Assembly: GCA_023701165.1 (NCBI GenBank)
Contig: JAMPXL010000011.1
Coordinates: forward strand, 1-10,531
Source: Geothrix sp.
GTDB taxonomy: Bacteria; Acidobacteriota; Holophagae; Holophagales; Holophagaceae
DNA: 10,531 nt
Direction of reading: 5' to 3'
The translations under genes were made by a program, and so were the position numbers. This document shows positions 6,344 through 10,531 of this stretch, piece by piece. Every line of letters begins with the position of its first letter. Position 1 is the stretch's first letter. The notes under the pieces were generated by a model. It saw only the letters and a program-made list of their open reading frames with translations. It had not been told where the DNA came from and made no database searches.

Positions 6344-7570
6344 ATGCCCTTGTTCGAACGCACCATTGCCGACCGCTACCTGAAGACCCACCGCAAGGGG
6401 GCCTTCGTGCGGATCATGGTGACCCTCACCCGGTTCGGGACGGCCCTGGGCGTCTTCGCCATGGTGGTGACCCTGGCCCTGATGAACGGCATCCGCGAAG
6501 AGATCCAGGCCACCCTCCACAGCGCCACGGCCCACTTCACGGTGTTCCACCTGGCCGGGGACATCCCGGATACCGAAGGGTCCCTGAAGGCCACCCGGGC
6601 CGTATCCGGCGTGCAGGCCGTCTCTCCCATCCGCCTGGAGAAGGGCCTGCTGCGCCGCGCCGGCAGCGAGATGCCCCCGGAGCCCGTGGTGGTGAAGGCC
6701 GTGGATCCCGCCACGGCCCACGGCACCTCCAGCATCTTCGACTCCGTGCAGCCCGCCCCCATCGAGCAGCTGAAGGAGGGCGAGATCGTCCTGGGCAAGG
6801 AACTGGCCCAGCGCCTCGGCCTCCAGGTGGGCGACACCGTGGCCATGGCCTTCTTCCGCCTGGAACTGGGTCTGGGCGGCCAGCAGCCCAAGGTGGCGGC
6901 CTTCCGCGTGGCCGGCACCTTCCACAGCCACAGCTCCGAGTACGACAAGGCCTGGGCCTTCATCCACCTGGCGGACAGCATGCGGATCGCCCGGTCGGAG
7001 GGCCGCGCCGAGATGATCGAGGTGCGCGCCCGCAGCATCGACGCCATCGAGGAGGTCAAGGGCCGGGTGCTGGAGGTGCTGGGGCCCGGCTACATGGCCA
7101 CGGACCTGCGGGAGTCCAACAAGACGCTTTTCGCGGCGCTGGCCCTGGAGAAATGGGGCTTTGCCGCTGTCTTCGGCCTCATCGTGCTGGTGGCCGCCTT
7201 CAACATCGTGGCCTCGCTGGTGCTGCTGGTGACGGAGAAGCGCCGGGACCTGGGTGTGCTGCTGGCCCTGGGGGCCACCCCGAACCAGATCCAGCGGCTC
7301 TTCGAATTGCAGGGCCTGCGCATCGGCGCCGTGGGCACGGCCTGGGGCCTGGGCGTCAGCGTGCCGCTCTGCCTGGTCCTGGACCACTTCAGGCTCCTGA
7401 AGCTGCCCGCCGCTGTCTACGACTTCATCACCTACATGCCCTTCCGCCTCAAGGTGCTGGACATCCTGCTGGTGGCCGTCTTCCCCCTGCTGGTGTCCTG
7501 GCTGGCGGCCCGCTACCCCGCGAAGAGGGCCGCGGCCCTGGACCCCGTCGACGCGCTGAGGGCCGAATGA
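6344..7570 (+). CDS. LolC/LolE-type ABC transporter permease (lipoprotein release)
   Basis: This is the inner-membrane permease of the LolCDE family, which extracts mature outer-membrane lipoproteins and hands them to LolA. The 408-residue protein shows the family layout. A cytoplasmic start (IADRYLKTHRKGAFVRIMV) leads into helix 1 (about 24-48, ending ALMNGIREEIQ). Then come a large periplasmic domain (about 50-268) and three C-terminal helices at about 271-296, 322-347 and 370-391. The loop TEKRRDLGVLLALGATPNQI and the ending YPAKRAAALDPVDALRAE are typical. Only one such permease is present here; it could pair with itself (LolF-like) or with a partner elsewhere, so I give no LolC or LolE letter. 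MacB-type permeases are related but have an N-terminal ATPase, absent here. ATG 6344 has only a weak Shine-Dalgarno and follows the PilZ gene by 30 bp. Its stop overlaps the lolD start (ATGA), implying translational coupling. Confidence 0.9.
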   Translation: MPLFERTIADRYLKTHRKGAFVRIMVTLTRFGTALGVFAMVVTLALMNGIREEIQATLHSATAHFTVFHLAGDIPDTEGSLKATRAVSGVQAVSPIRLEKGLLRRAGSEMPPEPVVVKAVDPATAHGTSSIFDSVQPAPIEQLKEGEIVLGKELAQRLGLQVGDTVAMAFFRLELGLGGQQPKVAAFRVAGTFHSHSSEYDKAWAFIHLADSMRIARSEGRAEMIEVRARSIDAIEEVKGRVLEVLGPGYMATDLRESNKTLFAALALEKWGFAAVFGLIVLVAAFNIVASLVLLVTEKRRDLGVLLALGATPNQIQRLFELQGLRIGAVGTAWGLGVSVPLCLVLDHFRLLKLPAAVYDFITYMPFRLKVLDILLVAVFPLLVSWLAARYPAKRAAALDPVDALRAE

Positions 7571-8217
7571 TCGGACAGCCGCTTTCCATCCAGGGCCTGC
7601 ACAAGACCTATCCCGGCAACGCCCATCCGGTCTTCGACGGCTTCGACCTCGAGGTCGAGGCGGGCAGCCTCTGCGCCATCGTGGGCGTGTCGGGGGTGGG
7701 GAAGACCACCCTGCTGAACTGCGTGGCGGGCCTCGACCACTGGGAGGCCGGCGGCATCACCATCGGTGGAGATCCCGTGCCCGCGGGGGCTGAGCCCCGG
7801 GCCCTCTACCGCCGCCGCCGCGTGGGCCTGGCCTTCCAGCAGCCCCACCTGCTGCCGGAATTCACCGTGCGCGAGAACCTGCGCATGCCCCTGCTCATCG
7901 AAGGCGAAGTCTCCGGAGCCGCCGAAGCCTGGATCGGACAGCTGCTGTCCACCGTGGGCCTGGGCGACCTGGGCGAACGCCTGCCCGGCCAGCTCTCCGG
8001 CGGCCAGGCCGCCCGGGCGGGCCTGGCCCGCGCCCTGGTGCGCAAACCCGCCCTCTGGCTGCTGGACGAGCCCACGGGCAACCTCGATCCCGCCACGGCG
8101 GAAGAGGTCTTCGGATTCCTGATGGGCCTCCATGCCGAGCTGCGCCCCACCACCCTGCTCGTCACCCACAACCCCGGCCTGGCCGAGCGCTGCATGCGGA
8201 CAGTCAGGCTGGGCTGA
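7567..8217 (+). CDS. lolD: LolD-type ABC transporter ATP-binding protein
   Basis: This is the cytoplasmic ATPase expected to power the adjacent LolC/E-type permease. The 216-residue protein has all ABC motifs. These are Walker A GVSGVGKTT (40-48, Lys46), Q-loop FQQPHLLPEFTVRENL, signature LSGGQ (143-147), Walker B LWLLDEPTGNLD with Asp167 and catalytic Glu168, and H-loop His201 (LLVTHN). The PTGNLD tail of Walker B and the short length fit the LolD/MacB/FtsE subfamily. After the signature it reads QAARAG where many relatives have QQQRVA, a tolerated variant. The ATG overlaps the permease stop in an ATGA arrangement. The gene ends exactly where convergent ruvX ends, at the centre of a 20-bp palindrome. 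Confidence 0.93.
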   Translation: MIGQPLSIQGLHKTYPGNAHPVFDGFDLEVEAGSLCAIVGVSGVGKTTLLNCVAGLDHWEAGGITIGGDPVPAGAEPRALYRRRRVGLAFQQPHLLPEFTVRENLRMPLLIEGEVSGAAEAWIGQLLSTVGLGDLGERLPGQLSGGQAARAGLARALVRKPALWLLDEPTGNLDPATAEEVFGFLMGLHAELRPTTLLVTHNPGLAERCMRTVRLG

Positions 8218-8227
8218 TCAGCCCAGC
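8208..8227. terminator. Perfect 20-bp palindrome at the lolD/ruvX stop-stop junction; candidate bidirectional terminator
   Basis: The ten bases ending lolD (GCTGGGCTGA, 8208-8217) are the exact reverse complement of the next ten (TCAGCCCAGC, 8218-8227). The lolD TGA and the ruvX TGA meet back to back at the centre. In RNA from either strand this folds as an 8-bp GC-rich stem with a GAUC loop. No T tract follows on either side, so efficient intrinsic termination is not assured, but there is no other room for a terminator between these convergent genes. Confidence 0.5.
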
Positions 8228-8655
8228 TCGGCCGCGGGGATCCCCGTGGCCCGCCGGTCCTCCAATAGTTCGCCCAGGATCACCGCCGCCGCGGCGGCGT
8301 CCAACAGCAGCTTCCGCTTGTCGGGCTTCACGCCCCGCTCCCGCAGGAGGCGTTCAGCCTCGGCGCTGCTGAGGTGCTCGTTCACGAGGCGCAGAGGCAG
8401 ACCCGTGCGGTCGGCCAGGGCCTCGCCGAAGGCCCGGGCCGCCGGGGCCGTGGCGCTTTCGGCCCCGTCCTTGTGGCGCGGCAGGCCCACGCAAAGGGCC
8501 TGCACACCCTCCGCCTTGCAGAGCGTCACGAGCCGGTCCAGGGTGCGTTCGTCTTCCTGGGGCCACACCTCGAAGGGGGAGGCCAGGATCTCCAGCTCGT
8601 CTGAAAAGGCGAGGCCGATCTTCTTCGTGCCGTGGTCGATGGCAAGCCAGCGCAT
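8218..8655 (-). CDS. ruvX: Putative Holliday junction resolvase RuvX/YqgF; pre-16S rRNA nuclease family
   Basis: This is a small RNase H-fold nuclease. Family members process the 5' end of pre-16S rRNA and/or are predicted to resolve Holliday junctions. The 145-residue length is usual. The N-terminal motif LAIDHGTKKIGLAFSD carries Asp7, VGLPRHKDG (about 57-64) matches the family GxP region, NEHLSSAEAE (92-101) holds the catalytic Glu93, and DAAAAAVILGELLE carries Asp119. The family usually reads DER where this reads NEH (residues 92-94), so the flanking residues are altered while the Glu is kept. The start is supported by AGGA seven bases before the ATG on the minus strand (within 8663-8666). 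It is divergent from ogt with 17 bp between start codons, and converges with lolD with no gap. Confidence 0.92.
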   Translation of the reverse strand: MRWLAIDHGTKKIGLAFSDELEILASPFEVWPQEDERTLDRLVTLCKAEGVQALCVGLPRHKDGAESATAPAARAFGEALADRTGLPLRLVNEHLSSAEAERLLRERGVKPDKRKLLLDAAAAAVILGELLEDRRATGIPAAELG

Positions 8656-8672
8656 CCTGCCATCCTAGCGGC

Positions 8673-9152
8673 ATGCCCGGCCGTTTCATCACCTTCACCA
8701 CCGCCCTGGGCCGGATGCGCCTGGCCTGGACGGCGGAGGGAATCTGCGCCCTTCGCTTCGTGGACCACCTCGACCGCAAGGAAGTCCGGGAGGCCCCGGC
8801 CTGGGTCATGGACGCCCTGCGCGGCCTGATGGCCCACCTCGCCGGCCAGCCCCAGAATCTCGATGGCATCCCCCTGGATCTGTCGGACCTGACGCCCTTC
8901 CAGCGGCGCGTGGCCGAAGTGCTTCGCGCCACGCGCCCAGGCCAGACGCTCAGCTACGGCGAGGTGGCCCTGCTGGCCGGGCGCCCCGGCGCGGCCCGGG
9001 CCGTGGGCCAGGCCGTGAAGGCGAACCCCTTGCTGATCCTGGTGCCCTGCCACCGGGTGGTGGCCGCAGACGGTCCCGGCGGCTGGAGCGCCTTCGGGTC
9101 GCCCGAGGTCAAGGCGCGGCTGCTGGGACTGGAGCGCGTCACAGCCGGTTGA
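8673..9152 (+). CDS. ogt: Methylated-DNA--protein-cysteine S-methyltransferase
   Basis: This is a suicide DNA-repair enzyme that moves the alkyl group from O6-methylguanine (and O4-methylthymine) to its own cysteine. In the 159-residue protein the acceptor is Cys126 in the hallmark PCHRVV (125-130). The helix-turn-helix and arginine-finger segment TPFQRRVAEVLRATRPGQTLSYGEVA, then GRPGAARAVGQAVKANP (103-119), and the C-terminal GGWSAFGSPEVKARLLGLE are all present. The N-terminal domain is short, and there is no Ada-type methylphosphotriester or AraC domain, so Ogt/MGMT is the fitting class. ATG 8673 is the natural start for the FTTALGRMRLAW strand, but no Shine-Dalgarno precedes it and only 17 bp separate it from the ruvX start. 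Its promoter, if separate, must lie inside ruvX. The 3' end overlaps the convergent NAD(P)-binding protein gene by 14 bp. Confidence 0.95.
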   Translation: MPGRFITFTTALGRMRLAWTAEGICALRFVDHLDRKEVREAPAWVMDALRGLMAHLAGQPQNLDGIPLDLSDLTPFQRRVAEVLRATRPGQTLSYGEVALLAGRPGAARAVGQAVKANPLLILVPCHRVVAADGPGGWSAFGSPEVKARLLGLERVTAG

Positions 9153-9798
9153 TGTCCCGCGTCTCCAGCACGGCCTTCGGCGCTCCCTCCAGGCCCGTGT
9201 GGAGCATGGCCCGGCCGAGCTGTTCGGTGGTCGTGAAGCTATCCGGAAACAGGGCCTTCAGGATCGGGAAGAGGGGCCCCAGCACCCGGTAGAGGATCCG
9301 GTACAGCTTCGTACTCGAGGTGATGCCATACAGGGGCTGGATGGCGCCGGGACGGAAGAGATACACGGCCTTGAAGGGCAGCCGGAGCAGGGCATTCTCG
9401 GTCGCACCCTTCACCCGCGCCCACATGACGCGGCCGCGCTCCGTGCTGTCGGTCCCGGCGCCGGAGACATAGCTGAACGTCATCCCGGGATTGAGGCGGG
9501 ACAAGGTCCCGGCCGCAGCCAACGTCGTCTCATAGGTCACGCGGCGATAGGCGTCTTCGGTCAGCCCCGCCGAGGACACGCCCAGGCAGAAGAAGCAGGC
9601 GTCCAGGCCGGACAGGTCGGCCTCGATCGCCGAGAAGTCCAGGTAATCCTGGTGGAGCACCTCCCGCAGTTTGGGGTGCGTCTGCCCGGTCAGCCGGCGT
9701 CCCACCACCAGCGCCTGGGTTACCCGTGGATCGAGCAGGCACTCGCGCAGGACGCCCTGGCCGATCATGCCCGTGGCCCCGAAGAGCAGGACCTTCAT
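9139..9798 (-). CDS. NAD(P)-binding atypical SDR / epimerase-like protein
   Basis: This encodes a 219-residue Rossmann-fold protein. The N-terminus MKVLLFGATGMIG holds the dinucleotide-binding GxxGxxG (Gly7, Gly10, Gly13), followed by VVGRR (31-35) at the end of the second strand. Further family-like motifs are FFCLG (69-73), YVSGAGTDS (110-118), MWARVKGATENALL (125-138) and FRPGAIQP (148-155). The usual SDR catalytic YxxxK is WxxxK here (Trp126, Lys130), as in atypical SDRs related to TIP30/HTATIP2-like proteins, so it may bind cofactor without classical dehydrogenase activity. Substrate unknown. An in-frame start 30 codons earlier was rejected. The chosen ATG has an excellent GGGAGGT Shine-Dalgarno five bases upstream and begins exactly at the first Rossmann strand. 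It overlaps the stop of the upstream MBL-fold gene (ATGA), so the two should be cotranscribed and coupled. Confidence 0.85.
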   Translation of the reverse strand: MKVLLFGATGMIGQGVLRECLLDPRVTQALVVGRRLTGQTHPKLREVLHQDYLDFSAIEADLSGLDACFFCLGVSSAGLTEDAYRRVTYETTLAAAGTLSRLNPGMTFSYVSGAGTDSTERGRVMWARVKGATENALLRLPFKAVYLFRPGAIQPLYGITSSTKLYRILYRVLGPLFPILKALFPDSFTTTEQLGRAMLHTGLEGAPKAVLETRDINRL

Positions 9799-10531
9799 GG
9801 CAGACCTCCCTGGGGGAGCATGGGTTGTCCATCCAGCGTGGCACGGATGGGGACCTCGGCCCCGGTCTTCCAGGGCAGCGGGGGCCACCAGCGCCGCTGC
9901 GGCGGCGTGGCGGGTTCGAACCCCTCTCCGGGCCTCGGCAGCGCGACGGTGGCGCCCACCGGCCCCGCCGCCGCCAGCACCCGCTCCACGGGTTCGGTCC
10001 AGCCGTGGGCGGCCAGGTCGAAGAGGCCCCAGTGGATGGGCAGGAGCACCCGGCCCCGCACCATCTGATGGGCCCGCACGGCCTGCTCAGGGCCCAGGTG
10101 CCAGTCGGGCCAGGCGGGGTTGTAGGCCCCGGCCTCGATCATGGCCAGGTCGAAGGGGCCCAGGCGTTCGCCGATGTCCGCCAAACCGGGGAACATGCCC
10201 GTGTCGCCGGAAAAGTAGACCCGGTGCCGGAGGCCGATGAAGGCGAAACCGCCCCACAGCGTCCGGTCCTTGTCCCGCAATCCGCGGCCCGAGGCGTGGC
10301 GGGCGGGAACGAGCACCACCTCCAGCCCGCCCACCCGCACCGAGTCCCACCAGTCCAGCTCCGTGATCCGGGCCTCCGGCACGCCCCAGCGCCGGAGCCG
10401 CGCCCCCACGCCCAGCGGCACCACGAAGCGCGTGTCCCAGTCCTTCATGCGGCGGAGGGTGCCCTCGTCCAGGTGGTCGTAATGGTCGTGGGAGAGGGCC
10501 ACGACCTGCGGCACCGGCACCTCCTCCAGGG
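9795..10531 (-). CDS. NAPE-PLD-like metallo-beta-lactamase-fold hydrolase (5' end outside window)
   Basis: This is a partial gene of at least 244 codons; the frame stays open to the window edge and its start lies beyond 10531. The MBL metal-binding motif HxHxDH is seen as HDHYDH (10473-10490). Later ligands are the His of PARHASGRG, the Asp of YFSGDTG (near 10200-10215) and the His of LLPIHWG (near 10028-10045). The phrases SGRGLRDKDRTLWGGF, FSGDTGMFPG and PIHWGLFDLA are typical of the bacterial branch related to N-acyl-phosphatidylethanolamine phospholipase D (UlaG/RomA-like annotations also occur). The real substrate is unknown; a phosphodiester or lipid-derived ester is plausible from the family only. 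The GTG at 10520 is an internal valine, since homology (LEEVPVPQVVALSHDHYDH) continues upstream. It is the first of a translationally coupled pair with the NAD(P)-binding protein. Confidence 0.88.
   Translation of the reverse strand, partial: LEEVPVPQVVALSHDHYDHLDEGTLRRMKDWDTRFVVPLGVGARLRRWGVPEARITELDWWDSVRVGGLEVVLVPARHASGRGLRDKDRTLWGGFAFIGLRHRVYFSGDTGMFPGLADIGERLGPFDLAMIEAGAYNPAWPDWHLGPEQAVRAHQMVRGRVLLPIHWGLFDLAAHGWTEPVERVLAAAGPVGATVALPRPGEGFEPATPPQRRWWPPLPWKTGAEVPIRATLDGQPMLPQGGLP
9804..9810 (-). promoter_or_regulatory. Shine-Dalgarno that fixes the start of the NAD(P)-binding protein
   Basis: On the minus strand this reads GGGAGGT, five bases before the ATG at 9796-9798, inside the last codons of the upstream MBL-fold gene. 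It is the strongest ribosome-binding site in the window and excludes the longer in-frame start at 9888. Confidence 0.8.

Noticed and set aside
4931-7387. An 818-codon open frame on the minus strand across the PilZ and permease genes
   Set aside because: It is antisense to two genes with clear domain motifs, is rich in Gly, His, Gln and Ala without any recognisable domain, and is the expected result of high GC at third codon positions.
9799-9888. A 30-codon N-terminal extension of the NAD(P)-binding protein
   Set aside because: The extension lies within the upstream MBL-fold gene and resembles no domain. The strong Shine-Dalgarno and first Rossmann strand place the start at 9798.
1-10531. tRNA or rRNA genes, CRISPR arrays, phage genes or a defence system
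   Set aside because: None was seen on reading through the window. All sizeable frames with motifs are housekeeping or metabolic proteins, and the only long repeat is the hppD tail.

Overview
The window is very GC-rich, with coding sequence dominated by G/C third positions and one conspicuous AT-rich gap near 1264-1336. It holds eleven genes or gene ends, almost all recognisable bacterial housekeeping or accessory functions. The gene types (an acidobacterial-style lone GspG-like pseudopilin, a PilZ protein with a C-terminal receiver-like domain, HPPD, LolC/LolD) and composition suggest a Gram-negative, outer-membrane-bearing bacterium. Acidobacteriota, possibly the Holophaga/Geothrix group, is my best guess, but it rests on general resemblance and is not proven by any marker here. 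No rRNA, tRNA, CRISPR array, transposase or integrase gene was seen.

Layout. Positions 1-1213 are the 3' part of infB (translation initiation factor IF-2), closed by a strong intrinsic terminator. An AT-rich leader with two palindromes precedes hppD (4-hydroxyphenylpyruvate dioxygenase, 1394-2503). The 304 bp after hppD contain an exact 72-bp second copy of the hppD 3' end, in frame and with its own stop codon; this is the most unusual structure in the window. Next come a type II secretion/type IV pilus-like pseudopilin (2808-3209) and a four-helix DUF4149-type membrane protein (3232-3744), probably cotranscribed. On the minus strand lies hflX (3735-4934), whose 3' end overlaps the DUF4149 gene.

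Divergent from hflX is a probable three-gene operon: a PilZ/receiver-like c-di-GMP effector (5015-6313), a LolC/LolE-type permease (6344-7570) and a LolD-type ATPase (7567-8217). The permease and ATPase overlap by ATGA and should form a lipoprotein-releasing ABC transporter. The lolD stop codon abuts the stop codon of minus-strand ruvX (8218-8655) at the centre of a perfect 20-bp palindrome. ruvX is divergent from an ogt-type DNA alkyltransferase (8673-9152) with only 17 bp between start codons. ogt overlaps tail-to-tail with an atypical-SDR NAD(P)-binding protein (9139-9798), which is the second gene of an ATGA-overlapped pair with a NAPE-PLD-like metallo-beta-lactamase-fold hydrolase (9795-10531, 5' end outside the window).

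Most of the region is ordinary and tightly packed. Items worth a second look are the hppD tail duplication, the palindromes in the hppD leader, the palindromic lolD/ruvX junction, and several unusual residues in otherwise standard proteins.
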